Assembly (NCBI GenBank): GCA_905221325.1
Contig: CAJNCS010000011.1
Span: forward strand, 4,895 to 68,894
DNA from: a bacterium
GTDB lineage: Bacteria > Bacillota > Bacilli > Lactobacillales > Streptococcaceae
Length of the DNA: 64,000 nucleotides
Direction: 5' to 3'
A program made the translations under genes and the position numbers. The notes under the pieces were generated by a model. That model had not been told where the DNA came from. It did no database searches and saw nothing but the letters and a program-made list of their open reading frames with translations. Below are positions 42,501 to 50,333 of the stretch, one piece after another (positions within the stretch are counted from its first letter, which is position 1; each line of letters opens with the position of its first letter).

Positions 42501-43250
42501 CTGTAATTGTTTTTCAAATTTAGAGGCTGAAAAGTCGATATTCTTCAACTCAGTCTCAAAAGTTGTGTGACGGCAGTGGTCAGACCAGTAAGTGTCCAAA
42601 ACCTTGAGTTCTGTTTCCGTCGGCACGCGCCCGATTGACTTGAAATAGTCTTGGATAAAGAGCAAATCATCCACTTCCATGGCCATCCCTTGCTCGACCT
42701 TGTAGCGCGCAAAGTCTTCTGCTGTATAACTTTCAAAGAAAGTCAATTTCGGAATGGTCTTGTCTGACTCTGAAAATTCCTGCTTGGCAATCCCTGTCGT
42801 GATATCCTTGAAACGAGAATCCACTGGATTGAGCAGGTAGTTCTTGACCGCTTCTAGCTCAGTCGCATCGATATCTCTATTAACTAAGTAAAGTTGAGCT
42901 GTGTTGACCGTTACATCACTTGAGCTACCAAGAAAAAGCAAGGCTTCTTGAGAAGACGCTGCGCGTTGGTCAAATTGACCAGGCAAGCTTTCGATGGCAA
43001 AGAAAGCATAGTTAGCAAGATCCGCTCGCACAGCCGATTCATCCAAGACATGGTCGGTCACCTGCTCAGAGAAGATGTGTTTCTCTGCGGGTGCAAACAA
43101 ATTCTCTGACAAATCAAAGACATCATAAACTTGCACAATGCGAATACTTTTCAAAGTTGACAGTCCCAAGTTGTGCTGGAGTTCTCTCACCAAACTCTCT
43201 GATTTGACCTGAAAATCAGCCTTTTTTTCAACAAAAATACGTTTATCCAT
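39525..43250 (-). CDS. purL: Phosphoribosylformylglycinamidine synthase, single-chain
   Basis: 1241 residues from ATG 43250. The long form fuses the FGAM synthetase domains (KNETHNHPTEIEPFGGAATCIGG near residue 320; GGKDSMSGTF later) to a C-terminal class I glutaminase (ICNGFQAL with the catalytic Cys, SHGEGKF with the His). Streptococci use this chain instead of PurLQS. Second gene after purC. Confidence 0.95.
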   Translation of the reverse strand: MDKRIFVEKKADFQVKSESLVRELQHNLGLSTLKSIRIVQVYDVFDLSENLFAPAEKHIFSEQVTDHVLDESAVRADLANYAFFAIESLPGQFDQRAASSQEALLFLGSSSDVTVNTAQLYLVNRDIDATELEAVKNYLLNPVDSRFKDITTGIAKQEFSESDKTIPKLTFFESYTAEDFARYKVEQGMAMEVDDLLFIQDYFKSIGRVPTETELKVLDTYWSDHCRHTTFETELKNIDFSASKFEKQLQATYDKYVAMRDELGRSEKPQTLMDMATIFGRYERANGRLDDMEVSDEINACSVEIEVDVDGVNEPWLLMFKNETHNHPTEIEPFGGAATCIGGAIRDPLSGRSYVYQAMRISGAGDITAPISETRAGKLPQQVISKTAAHGYSSYGNQIGLATTYVREYFHPGFVAKRMELGAVVGAAPKGNVVREKPEAGDVVILLGGKTGRDGVGGATGSSKVQTVESVETAGAEVQKGNAIEERKIQRLFRNGDVTRLIKKSNDFGAGGVCVAIGELADGLEIDLNKVPLKYQGLNGTEIAISESQERMAVVVRPEDVDAFVAECNKENIDAVVVATVTEKPNLVMHWNGETIVDLERRFLDTNGVRVVVDAKVVDKDVKLPEERTTSTNTLEADTLAVLSDLNHASQKGLQTIFDCSVGRSTVNHPLGGRYQLTPTEASVQKLPVQHGVTHTASVIAQGFNPYLAEWSPYHGAAYAVIEATARLVAAGANWSKARFSYQEYFERMDKQAERFGQPVAALLGSIEAQIQLGLPSIGGKDSMSGTFEELTVPPTLVAFGVTTADSRKVLSPEFKTAGENIYYIPGQALSAEIDFDLIKSNFAHFEALQEAHKVTSASAVKYGGILESLAIATFGNHIGAEVTLLELETALTAQLGGFVFTSPEEIAGVEKIGQTSADFTLVVNGVKLDGQKLDSVFQGKLEEVYPTEFAQAKELAEVPAVASDAVIKAKETIEKPVVYIPVFPGTNSEYDSAKAFEKEGAEVNLVPFVTLNEEAIVKAVETMVDNIGKANILFFAGGFSAADEPDGSAKFIVNILLNEKVRAAIDSFIARGGLIIGICNGFQALVKSGLLPYGNFEDASSTSPTLFYNDANQHVAKMVETRIANTNSPWLAGVQVGDIHAIPVSHGEGKFVVTAEEFAELRDNGQIFSQYVDFDGKPSMDSKYNPNGSVNAIEGITSKNGQIIGKMGHSERYEDGLFQNIPGNKDQHLFASAVRYFTGK

Positions 43251-43306
43251 CAATTCTTATTCCTTTATTTCAGCTCTTGCAATATTCTCAAACAGCCTTT
43301 AGGTTG

Positions 43307-44014
43307 TTATTTCAATTCCTGCAACTTTTCCCAGACAATCTCGTAAACGTCTGTTAGTTCACCTAAACCACGACGGAAAACATCCTTGTCCATGTGGTTG
43401 CCATCCGCATCCCACAAACGGCAGTTATCTGGTGAAAATTCGTCTGCCAAGATAATCTTGCCATCCTTGTCAAAACCGAATTCCAGCTTAAAGTCAATCA
43501 ATTTAAGACCAATCTCAGCAAACCAGGCTTTCAAAAGCTCATTGATACGACGCGTCTCTTCCTTCAAGTAGGCAATCTGCTGGTCATCCGCAATCTGTAG
43601 GAATTTCACATGCTCGTCATTGATAAACGGATCATCCAAATCATCGTTTTTATAGTAAAATTCGACAATCGGAGTTTCCAAAGCGATGCCCTCTTCCACG
43701 CCAAAACGTTTTGAAAAGGAACCAGCTGTATAGTTGCGAAGCACGACTTCCAAAGGAATAATCTCAACCTTTTTATTGAGTTGTTCTGTGTCCGAAAGTT
43801 TCTCCACAAAGTGAGTCGCCACACCAGCAGCGTTTAATTTCTCAAAAATAAAAGATGAAATCTGATTATTTAACACTCCCTTACCCGCAATCTGCTCCTT
43901 CTTGACACCATTGAAAGCAGTCGCCTGATCTTTGTAAGTTGAAATAATAAGATTTTCATCCTCAGTTGTATAGATATCCTTGGCTTTCCCCGAATAGATC
44001 AATTCTTTTGACAT
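43307..44014 (-). CDS. purC: SAICAR synthetase
   Basis: 235 residues. Conserved start [16 protein letters not shown], central [15 protein letters not shown] and [11 protein letters not shown], then [12 protein letters not shown]. Adds aspartate to CAIR. First gene of the main pur operon, with a promoter and PurR-box-like motifs upstream. Confidence 0.95.
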   Translation of the reverse strand: MSKELIYSGKAKDIYTTEDENLIISTYKDQATAFNGVKKEQIAGKGVLNNQISSFIFEKLNAAGVATHFVEKLSDTEQLNKKVEIIPLEVVLRNYTAGSFSKRFGVEEGIALETPIVEFYYKNDDLDDPFINDEHVKFLQIADDQQIAYLKEETRRINELLKAWFAEIGLKLIDFKLEFGFDKDGKIILADEFSPDNCRLWDADGNHMDKDVFRRGLGELTDVYEIVWEKLQELK

Positions 44015-44016
44015 GT

Positions 44017-44090
44017 TAAAGTTCGCCTTTCGTATTTCTTTACTTCATTTTACTACAAAATAGCAAGAATAGCAAGAATTTGCGAACAAA
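44017..44090 (-). promoter_or_regulatory. purC promoter with two PurBox-like motifs
   Basis: Promoter TTGCTA (44075-44070), 17 bases, TAAAAT (44052-44047). PurBox consensus is AWWWCCGAACWWT. One copy, ATTTGCGAACAAA, is at 44078-44090 directly upstream of the -35; a second, AAAGGCGAACTTT, is at 44029-44017 overlapping the ribosome binding site. Each matches 11 of 13 positions. PurR activates pur genes in lactic acid bacteria in response to PRPP. Confidence 0.55.
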
Positions 44091-44120
44091 TAGGAAGGTG
44101 TTCATTTTTAATATTAAGAA

Positions 44121-44150
44121 AAACTGTAAAACCAAAACATTTTACAGTTT
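44121..44150 (-). terminator. Terminator of comAB
   Basis: Eleven-base arms AAACTGTAAAA / TTTTACAGTTT with an eight-base loop, followed on the minus strand by TTCTTAATATT, 31 bases after the comB stop. Confidence 0.75.
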
Positions 44151-44181
44151 TAAAAGTATAATATTGCGTTAAAAACAAACA

Positions 44182-45531
44182 TTATTCTCTGTTCAAAAAT
44201 TGATCTAAGTAGTATCGCAGATAACTTTTCTTTCCTGTGATTAGTGTCAAACGTCCTTCTGAACCGTAGCGAAGCTCTTCTGCTTGTTCAGGAGTCAGAC
44301 TTGTCTCCGCTTCTATTTTAAAGAAATTTCCCTTTTCAGTCTTGGTAGCTGTCGCATCAATATTCGTAATCGCAGAAACAAGAACGAGCTCTTTGTTGGC
44401 ATCCTTGGTTGTAGTGAAGCGAACAGAATCACCTACTTTTAGCCTTGCAACATCTTTTGAACTAAGATAAGCTGTGAGTTTGGTTTTTCCTTCCTTTTCC
44501 AAGGATGGATAGAGTTGAGCTAGTAGGGTTCCTTCTGCGACCATGGTAGAATCACTGGTCTCAGGATTGAGGTGAAGCACCCCATCCTCACTTGCTGTAA
44601 TCTTCCCTTTATCAAGGAGACCTCCTTGGACTTTCTTACCCGACTCTGCTTCTAAAATTTTCTGATCCAAAAGGGTTAATTCCTGACCGACTTTGACTAG
44701 CTGCTGGGACTTAAGGGATTCAAGCTGACTATCCAGTCCACTTGCGTAGGCCTGTTGAGCTCCAGATCCCGCATACTGCACACGATAAGTAGCTAAACTA
44801 GACTCTAGCTGGCTAATTTGTGCATCCACCTGTGCAATAACTTGCGATTTAGCTTGCGGATCTTCTCCAGCTTGGTTTTTATAGGTCTGATAAAAAGAGT
44901 AAGCCGCATTTTGACTATCCAATTGAGCTCCTGTTTCAATCGCCGACTTAGCTGTTTTGTAGTCTCGGATTTTATCCTCTGTTTGGCTGATAAGATTGCC
45001 AATCTCGGCCTGGCTCTGACTTGCTGCCGCATTCTGCGAGGAGATGCTGGCATTTTGCTGAGAAACATTACTCCTAAGACTATTCGCTTGGCTGAGATAG
45101 TCTCGAAACATCTCCTGATAACCAAACTTATCTGCCTCTGGAAATTGATCACTCCCCTCTTTCAAACTGGATTGCAAATAACCCAACTGCTTTTTTTGAT
45201 CCTTAAACATCTCCAACTGACTGGCGTATGCTTCAGCTTGAACAGCCTCCGCCCCTTGCTGGTACTGAACGAGGAGATCCCCTTGCTTGACTAGTTTGTT
45301 TTCTTCTAGATAATTGGCCACGATGCGTTGATTGCTAGTCGACTGGATGTTGGCAATGATCCGACTAGGTTCGACAGTCGCTCTGGTAGACAAACTAATC
45401 TCCTTCTCTGCAAAAACTGCAAATCCCAGTAAAAACACGAGTAGGAGCGACATAGGTAAAATCACCCGACTGGAAAAATTATGGTAACGACGATGGTAAA
45501 ACTCCGCACTTTCTAAAAATTCTGGTTGCAT
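44182..45531 (-). CDS. comB: Competence peptide export accessory protein
   Basis: 449 residues, the length of pneumococcal ComB. A single membrane helix ([19 protein letters not shown], about residues 23-41) is followed by a membrane-fusion-protein (HlyD-like) region with long coiled-coil helices (about 85-320) and a C-terminal lipoyl/barrel part. It partners ComA in export of the competence stimulating peptide and, in pneumococcus, of bacteriocin peptides. Starts 12 bases after comA. Confidence 0.95.
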   Translation of the reverse strand: MQPEFLESAEFYHRRYHNFSSRVILPMSLLLVFLLGFAVFAEKEISLSTRATVEPSRIIANIQSTSNQRIVANYLEENKLVKQGDLLVQYQQGAEAVQAEAYASQLEMFKDQKKQLGYLQSSLKEGSDQFPEADKFGYQEMFRDYLSQANSLRSNVSQQNASISSQNAAASQSQAEIGNLISQTEDKIRDYKTAKSAIETGAQLDSQNAAYSFYQTYKNQAGEDPQAKSQVIAQVDAQISQLESSLATYRVQYAGSGAQQAYASGLDSQLESLKSQQLVKVGQELTLLDQKILEAESGKKVQGGLLDKGKITASEDGVLHLNPETSDSTMVAEGTLLAQLYPSLEKEGKTKLTAYLSSKDVARLKVGDSVRFTTTKDANKELVLVSAITNIDATATKTEKGNFFKIEAETSLTPEQAEELRYGSEGRLTLITGKKSYLRYYLDQFLNRE

Positions 45532-45543
45532 CTTCTCCTCTTT

Positions 45544-47697
45544 CTAGCTATTCACCAAATGGGCGTAAAATCCACCTCGAGCAAGCAAGTCTGCATGGGT
45601 GCCTTCTTCGACAATCTTGCCCTGATCCAAAACAAGAACCTTCTCTGTCCGCTCAGCGATGGTCAAGCGGTGGGCGATGAAAATCAAGGTCTTGTCCAAA
45701 GCCATGAGATTATCCACGATCCGCTTCTCTGTCAAAATATCCAGACTGCTAGTTGCCTCATCCAAGATCAAGACAGGTGCATCCGTCAAGAGAGCACGCG
45801 CCAGAGCGATTCTCTGCCGTTGTCCACCAGAAATTCCAGCTCCATCCGAAGTCAATTCTGTCTGGTAATTCAGTGGCATCCTCTCGATATCCTCCCGAAT
45901 CTCTGCCAATTCAACTGCCCGTAAGATATCCTCCTGAGTCGTCCCCTCCTTGGCTCCAAGGAGAAGATTCTCCAAAATCGTTCCGTTAAAGACATAGGGC
46001 TGTTGAGGCAGGTAGTTGATATACTGGCGCAGGGCCTTTTTATCAATCTGGTTGAGATTGACACCACCCAGACTAATCTCTCCCTGACTTGGGTCGTAAA
46101 AATTAACCATCATCTTGGCCAAGGTCGTCTTACCTGACCCTGAAATCCCCACAAAAGCTACCTTAGAGCCTTGGGGAATGGTCAAATTGATATCCGACAA
46201 GACGTCACGACCATAGCCATACTTATAGTGAACATGCTTAAAGATCATATCTCCCTTCATCATGCTCAAATCTTCGACCGTTTTCTTCTCCTCAAACTCC
46301 GAAGCTACTAGATAGACTTCGTTCAGACGATTATTAGCAACTTGCGCTGTCTGAAGTTTGGTTTGCAGGTTGATGATATTTTCCAAAGGATTGGTAAAGT
46401 AAACAAGCAAGGTATTATAGGTAATCAACTGCCCCAAACTCATCTTGCCATCCATGACCAGAACAGCTCCCATCCAGAGAACACCAACATTGAGCAGGAG
46501 CTGGGCAACTTTTTTCAGAGCCTTTTGCTGACTTTCTGCCCGACTGTAGGTAAAGGATTTTTTCAGATAAGTTACAAATTCCTTATCAATCTTTTGATAG
46601 CGTGAACTTTCACTGGTCAAAGACTTAATGGTCTCAATACCGTTGATATCCTCAATGATAGAAGAAGAGAGAACCGCATTGGCTTCCATGGTATCCCGAT
46701 TCATCTTTTCAAAAGGCTTCATAAAGGCAAAGATAATCACGGTATAAATAGGAAGGGCAAGGAGACTAATGAAAAAGAGCGTCATGTTTTGTGAAAACAA
46801 GACAAGCGAAATAATCAAAATCGTCGACACATCTAAAAAGATAGACAGAATGGTCGAAGCTAGCGCGTCGATGATACTGTTGGCATCTGTAAAACGAGAC
46901 ACGATTTCTCCTGTCCTGCGTGTCGCGAAAAAGGACATCGGCAGGTGAAAAACATGCTTGATGTAGGACAAAATCACATCGATAGACAGCCGTTGTCCCA
47001 GAACAAGTAAGAGGTATTCCTGCGCATAAGATAAAATCTGCTGGAGAATATAGACGATGACTAGTCCTATTGAGATGATTCCCAAGGTCGAGCGCATCTG
47101 GTCTGGTACGTAACTATCAATGATAGACTGAAGATAATAAGATCCCACGATATTGATCAAGGTTACCAAGAGTGTTGCCAAGACGATATTGGCAATTAAG
47201 CCACGTTGTTTGAGTAAGATTGGTAAGAAGGATAGGAGCCCCTGTTTTTTCTCCTTATGGGGTTTATAGTCTGGAGACGGAGCCATAAAGAGACTGACAC
47301 CTGTCCACTCCTCAGCAAATCTCTCACGAGAAATCTTAGTCAGCTTGACACCAGGATCTGGATCAGCGATATGGATCGTCTTCTTATCCTGACCAATCAC
47401 CACATAGTAATGGAGCAATTTCCCTTCCTTGAGCACATGGGCTACAAACGGAAAGGTCAAATCTGGTAGATCAAAGAGCGTCATATCCGCCTTGATAGCC
47501 CGCGTTTCAAAACCGATTTCCTCTGCCACCTTTACAAGCCCCAAAGCCGTCGTCCCATCCATAGTCGTCTTGGCCAATTCTCGCAAGTGAGCCAAGGAGT
47601 AATAACTACCGTAGTAGCCAAACACCATGGCCAATGCAGCCACACCGCAATCCATCTGATCCACCTGGGGACGATAGTGCCTTTTTCCAAATTTCAT
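45544..47697 (-). CDS. comA: Double-glycine peptide exporter/protease
   Basis: 717 residues from ATG 47697; GGAG would abut the upstream ATG 47703 but is six bases from this one. An N-terminal C39 peptidase has Cys17 in QMDCGVAALAM, the His in LLHYYVVIGQ and Asp in IADPDPG. A six-helix ABC membrane domain follows, then the ATPase with Walker A GISGSGKTT, signature ISGGQRQR and Walker B LILDEATSS. It cuts leaders after Gly-Gly and exports the peptide. The double-glycine peptides encoded just upstream are natural substrates. Confidence 0.96.
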   Translation of the reverse strand: MKFGKRHYRPQVDQMDCGVAALAMVFGYYGSYYSLAHLRELAKTTMDGTTALGLVKVAEEIGFETRAIKADMTLFDLPDLTFPFVAHVLKEGKLLHYYVVIGQDKKTIHIADPDPGVKLTKISRERFAEEWTGVSLFMAPSPDYKPHKEKKQGLLSFLPILLKQRGLIANIVLATLLVTLINIVGSYYLQSIIDSYVPDQMRSTLGIISIGLVIVYILQQILSYAQEYLLLVLGQRLSIDVILSYIKHVFHLPMSFFATRRTGEIVSRFTDANSIIDALASTILSIFLDVSTILIISLVLFSQNMTLFFISLLALPIYTVIIFAFMKPFEKMNRDTMEANAVLSSSIIEDINGIETIKSLTSESSRYQKIDKEFVTYLKKSFTYSRAESQQKALKKVAQLLLNVGVLWMGAVLVMDGKMSLGQLITYNTLLVYFTNPLENIINLQTKLQTAQVANNRLNEVYLVASEFEEKKTVEDLSMMKGDMIFKHVHYKYGYGRDVLSDINLTIPQGSKVAFVGISGSGKTTLAKMMVNFYDPSQGEISLGGVNLNQIDKKALRQYINYLPQQPYVFNGTILENLLLGAKEGTTQEDILRAVELAEIREDIERMPLNYQTELTSDGAGISGGQRQRIALARALLTDAPVLILDEATSSLDILTEKRIVDNLMALDKTLIFIAHRLTIAERTEKVLVLDQGKIVEEGTHADLLARGGFYAHLVNS

Positions 47698-47780
47698 ATC
47701 CATCTCCTTTTTTCTAATAATCTCTTAAAAACTTTGTAAGATTATTTTAACCAAACAAAGAAGAAATCGGAAAATTATTT

Positions 47781-47810
47781 CTGAAAAAACAATATTCATA
47801 CCTGAACAGC
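47781..47810 (-). promoter_or_regulatory. ComE-type direct repeat before comA
   Basis: On the minus strand GCTGTTCAG (47810-47802), 12 bases, TTTTTTCAG (47789-47781). ComE boxes are imperfect nine-base direct repeats of the type aCAnTTcaG separated by 12 bases, exactly this spacing. A -10-like TAAAAT is at 47749-47744. Confidence 0.6.
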
Positions 47811-47862
47811 ACTTTTAGCCAAAGAAAATAAGCAGAACAAGAGTCCTGCCTAGATCATTCAA

Positions 47863-48057
47863 TTACACAGATTTCTTACCTTTCCCACTTCTTTTGTGAA
47901 TGGTGTATAAAACGATAAACGAAAACACAGGGGGCACCATATAACTACTTTCACTCATTGTTACCTGGAAACCAAGAGTTGCTAGTATCGTAAAGACGAA
48001 AATATTCATTAAAAATAGAAAAACAAATACAACAAAATATTTTAAAATCTTATTCAT
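47863..48057 (-). CDS. Small two-helix membrane protein in the peptide cluster
   Basis: 64 residues from ATG 48057 (GAGGG upstream). Two hydrophobic helices (YFVVFVFLFLMNIFVFTILA; VPPVFSFIVLYTI) and a basic tail (HKRSGKGKKSV). No family recognised; bacteriocin immunity proteins in streptococcal blp-type clusters often look like this. The ATG is preceded closely by the stop of the neighbouring membrane-protein gene. Confidence 0.6.
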   Translation of the reverse strand: MNKILKYFVVFVFLFLMNIFVFTILATLGFQVTMSESSYMVPPVFSFIVLYTIHKRSGKGKKSV

Positions 48058-48058
48058 T

Positions 48059-48285
48059 TCAGCCCTCATTCTTTTCTTTATCCGTTCTTTTCTGGATGGT
48101 ACGATTTTTCACCGCTATGTAAATGATTAAAAGAAGTAGAGGGTAAGAAAACAGGTCTGAAACTTCCATGAAATTTACACTATACTTTCCTAGTAATAGC
48201 TTATAGTCCATTAAAACTTGAAGGATAGAAAGTACAATGCGTACTAGTAGAAGACCCCCTAATAAGATCACTTCTTTTTTAACAT
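48059..48285 (-). CDS. Small membrane protein, start frameshifted at A AAA AAG
   Basis: The best start is ATG 48285 behind GAGGAAGG, but that frame reads MLKKK and stops. The codons TTA AAA AAG contain the heptamer A AAA AAG; a -1 slip there joins MLKK to EVILLGGLLLVRIVL and runs to the stop at 48059, about 75 residues with two hydrophobic helices and the charged tail KRTDKEKNEG. Either programmed frameshifting, a lost A in the homopolymer, or initiation at GTG 48271 (70 residues). Function unknown, probably immunity-like. Confidence 0.5.
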
Positions 48286-48381
48286 ACGGACACCTTCCTC
48301 ACTAAATGCAGATTATGGTTCATTGGTCTAACACTCCAAGATTGCTTTTATGCTAGAGCTACAGAAATCAGACTCATGTTA

Positions 48382-48591
48382 TCATCGTTTGTTATCTTTT
48401 TCTTCACTTCTATAAAGTAAGATAAAGGTCATCAAAAATAATGAAATCGCAGGTATATCAAAATATTCAAACCATTTAGGTAGGTCTATTTTGTTTACAT
48501 CAGCTACGATTCTAATAATTAGATAAGCCATCAAGCTAAATAATACAGTGGTCTCTGGCCAAGCTTTTCGTAGTAATTGAACAACTTTCAT
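48382..48591 (-). CDS. Small membrane protein in the peptide cluster
   Basis: 69 residues from ATG 48591 (GGAG upstream; a further in-frame ATG at 48615 lacks a site). Two hydrophobic segments (VLFSLMAYLIIRIVADV; IPAISLFLMTFILLY) and a charged C terminus (RSEEKDNKR). Starts 24 bases after the preceding gene. Not assigned to a family; immunity-type role inferred from context. Confidence 0.6.
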   Translation of the reverse strand: MKVVQLLRKAWPETTVLFSLMAYLIIRIVADVNKIDLPKWFEYFDIPAISLFLMTFILLYRSEEKDNKR

Positions 48592-48615
48592 CTTAAACTC
48601 CAATCTGATGGTCAA

Positions 48616-48804
48616 TCAATTTCCTATCTTACTTTCTGTTGTTTTGTACTTGTATCCTACATAAAACAGACCAAGCAGAATTGGATAGGTTTCTGGATAA
48701 AATAGGGTATTGATCGGATTTTTCAAAATCAAATACGTTGCGATGTAGATAATAAGCGATACGATAAAATACCCCTCAGCAAATCCTAATAAGAATTGTT
48801 TCAT
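48616..48804 (-). CDS. Small membrane protein in the peptide cluster
   Basis: 62 residues, AGGAG before the ATG. Two hydrophobic helices (YFIVSLIIYIATYLIL; YPILLGLFYVGYKY) and a short polar tail. Unknown family. Follows a hairpin that separates it from the double-glycine peptide genes, so it may belong to a second transcript with the next three small genes. Confidence 0.6.
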   Translation of the reverse strand: MKQFLLGFAEGYFIVSLIIYIATYLILKNPINTLFYPETYPILLGLFYVGYKYKTTESKIGN

Positions 48805-48832
48805 GGTAGACTCCTATTTACCTGAAAAGAAA

Positions 48833-48849
48833 GGCGGGAAAACTCCGCC
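48833..48849 (-). terminator. Hairpin within the small-peptide cluster
   Basis: Minus-strand GGCGG-N7-CCGCC followed by TTTCTTTT, between the 73- and 62-residue membrane proteins. A short but plausible terminator or attenuator. Confidence 0.5.
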
Positions 48850-48875
48850 ATTTACATGCACAAAATCCTTTTCAT

Positions 48876-49097
48876 TCAGATTGATCTTTTATAGTTTTGA
48901 TTATCTTTTGCCAAATCTTTACAAAAAATACCAAAATAGCCTGAGGCAAGCAAACCAACTAAAGTCCATTGCCAATCAAAGGATACTAATGAACCTGTAC
49001 GAATCACATGAAGCGCGAGATTAAAACCTATTCCTAACAAAGGAAGTATAGTGGCTAGTTTAGGTAAGAGTGTATTGAGATTAAGGTTGTGATTCAT
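48876..49097 (-). CDS. Small membrane protein, probable bacteriocin immunity
   Basis: 73 residues, TAGGGAAA before the ATG. Two hydrophobic segments (LATILPLLGIGFNLALHVI; WTLVGLLASGYFGIF). It starts 38 bases after a double-glycine peptide gene, the usual order peptide-then-immunity. No named family recognised. Confidence 0.6.
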   Translation of the reverse strand: MNHNLNLNTLLPKLATILPLLGIGFNLALHVIRTGSLVSFDWQWTLVGLLASGYFGIFCKDLAKDNQNYKRSI

Positions 49098-49135
49098 GGT
49101 TAATTTCCCTACATACTTTATCCCAAATTTTTAGC

Positions 49136-49291
49136 TTAGCGTCTACTTCCTAGATAACGCCCATACATATAAGAAGCTACTCCTAATACACCCCAAGCTA
49201 TTGCTGTGGAAGTAGTAACAATGAAGCCTCCCTCAGTAACAGATAAGTCTGCTTCTGTCATGATATCGAATTTTTCATCCATTTTTTTCAT
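49136..49291 (-). CDS. Double-glycine leader peptide 3 (bacteriocin-like)
   Basis: 51 codons. The leader MKKMDEKFDIMTEADLSVTEGG ends in Gly-Gly; the mature part is a hydrophobic, Gly/Ala-rich helix FIVTTSTAIAWGVLGVASY ending MYGRYLGSRR. AGGAGAGAGA precedes the ATG. Leader type matches ComA substrates, and the comA gene lies downstream in the same direction. Probably one chain of a two-peptide bacteriocin. Confidence 0.8.
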   Translation of the reverse strand: MKKMDEKFDIMTEADLSVTEGGFIVTTSTAIAWGVLGVASYMYGRYLGSRR

Positions 49292-49304
49292 TTCTCTCTC
49301 CTTT

Positions 49305-49415
49305 TTAAATAATACTGGCTAATCCAATAGCTACTCCAACCAAAAGCCCTACTATTCCTGAAGCTGATATAATAATTACTGAAAATTCTTCTGAAATCTT
49401 CGTTTATTTCTCCAT
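49305..49415 (-). pseudogene. Degraded small peptide gene
   Basis: From ATG 49415 the fourth codon is TAA. The same frame continues TKISEEFSVIIISASGIVGL then LVGVAIGLASII and a stop at 49305. This looks like a bacteriocin-type peptide that has lost its reading frame, and the Gly-Gly expected after the Glu-rich leader is missing. No protein is expected. Confidence 0.4.
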
Positions 49416-49495
49416 TTTTTTAGTTCTTTTTTCATTGATAGTAACTAAAAGATGACTATTCAATAGTATTTCCCACACACTAACAATAGTTCTCT

Positions 49496-49672
49496 TTAAA
49501 CCTTGTTTTTGCCTGAATCCAAATAACTCATCATTAAAATAAGGATTGGAATCCATAATTCCGAGCCTACATACTGATCAACTTTAAAGGTAATTACATT
49601 TAAATCACCTAGAACGCAGAGTGCTCCAAAACTGATTAAAAGCACGCCTATTAAATTTTTTCGATTTTTCAT
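49496..49672 (-). CDS. Small membrane protein between peptide genes
   Basis: 58 codons, too short for many gene callers. Two hydrophobic segments (LIGVLLISFGALCVLG; LWIPILILMMSYL) and a basic tail (DSGKNKV). It starts 13 bases after double-glycine peptide 2. Probable immunity partner; family not recognised. Confidence 0.55.
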   Translation of the reverse strand: MKNRKNLIGVLLISFGALCVLGDLNVITFKVDQYVGSELWIPILILMMSYLDSGKNKV

Positions 49673-49685
49673 ACCTAATCACTTT

Positions 49686-49844
49686 TTATCCAAACCTACG
49701 CTTTAAATCTTGCCCGATTAATCTACCGCCAAGGAAAATAGTCACTCCAATACCAATCGTAGCGAATGTGATCACGCCTCCATCAGTATTCATTAATTCG
49801 TCTTCTGTCAACTCTGGCCAGTTATTTAAATTATTCATATTCAT
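49686..49844 (-). CDS. Double-glycine leader peptide 2 (bacteriocin-like)
   Basis: 52 codons from ATG 49844 with AGGAGG upstream. Leader MNMNNLNNWPELTEDELMNT then DGG; mature part VITFATIGIGVTIFLGGRLI with a basic end GQDLKRRFG. The LTEDELM-DGG pattern is the classic leader processed by ComA/BlpA. It begins 15 bases after peptide 1, so the two may act as a pair. Confidence 0.85.
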   Translation of the reverse strand: MNMNNLNNWPELTEDELMNTDGGVITFATIGIGVTIFLGGRLIGQDLKRRFG

Positions 49845-49859
49845 TTTATCCTCCTATTA

Positions 49860-50003
49860 TCACATAAAGTATCCCCAAGCAATACCGCCAATAAGTAGGA
49901 TGCCCCCTACTACCACAGCAGTAACAGAACCCCCATCCACATCCATCAACTCTTCTTCTGTAAGAGTTACAAAGTTCTGTTCCATTTTGTCAAAGTTTGT
50001 CAT
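49860..50003 (-). CDS. Double-glycine leader peptide 1 (bacteriocin-like)
   Basis: 47 codons from ATG 50003 with AAAGGAG upstream. Leader MTNFDKMEQNFVTLTEEELM then DVDGG; mature part SVTAVVVGGILLIGGIAWGY-FM, short and almost wholly hydrophobic with GxxxG spacings, as in two-peptide class IIb bacteriocins. Substrate of ComA by leader type. Confidence 0.85.
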   Translation of the reverse strand: MTNFDKMEQNFVTLTEEELMDVDGGSVTAVVVGGILLIGGIAWGYFM

Positions 50004-50042
50004 CTTTTTTCTCCTTTATTTTTATTTTTTAGTTTACGACTT

Positions 50043-50090
50043 CTAGCTCTTAAACCATTTTAAAAACCAGATTGGATAAATTACTGAAAT
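50043..50090 (-). pseudogene. Fourth tiny-peptide copy without ATG
   Basis: Behind GGAAGGAAAAAAG the codons ISVIYPIWFLKWFKS and TAG line up with the three 16-residue peptides upstream (shared P-x-WF-x-KW). The first codon is ATT, so it is either a lost gene or one using a rare ATT start. Confidence 0.5.
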
Positions 50091-50159
50091 CTTTTTTCCT
50101 TCCTGTTCTTCTCACTTATCTATTCGAGAAGTGATTTAAAATGAACAGGTAAATTTCAT

Positions 50160-50210
50160 TTATTTTAAATACCATTTGATAAACCATGGTAATAAGATTG
50201 GTAAATACAT
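50160..50210 (-). CDS. Tiny amphipathic peptide A (16 residues)
   Basis: ATG 50210 to TAA 50160: MYLPILLPWFIKWYLK. GGAAGGAGACTACGCG gives a good ribosome binding site. No leader, so if secreted it would be leaderless. Two Lys, two Trp, the rest hydrophobic. Identical in sequence to peptide B. Function unknown; candidates are a leaderless bacteriocin, a small toxin or a signal. Confidence 0.65.
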   Translation of the reverse strand: MYLPILLPWFIKWYLK

Positions 50211-50282
50211 CGCGTAGTCTCCTTCCTTTTCTTCTTACCTATCTATTCGAGAAGTGATTTAAAATGAACAGGTAAATTTCAT

Positions 50283-50333
50283 TTATTTTAAATACCATTT
50301 GATAAACCATGGTAATAAGATTGGTAAATACAT
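50283..50333 (-). CDS. Tiny amphipathic peptide B (16 residues)
   Basis: ATG 50333 to TAA 50283, the same protein as peptide A from the second 123-base repeat, with the same AAGGAG site. Exact conservation of the peptide within the duplicated unit does not by itself prove selection, because the repeat is recent; the divergent copy C does support it. Confidence 0.65.
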   Translation of the reverse strand: MYLPILLPWFIKWYLK

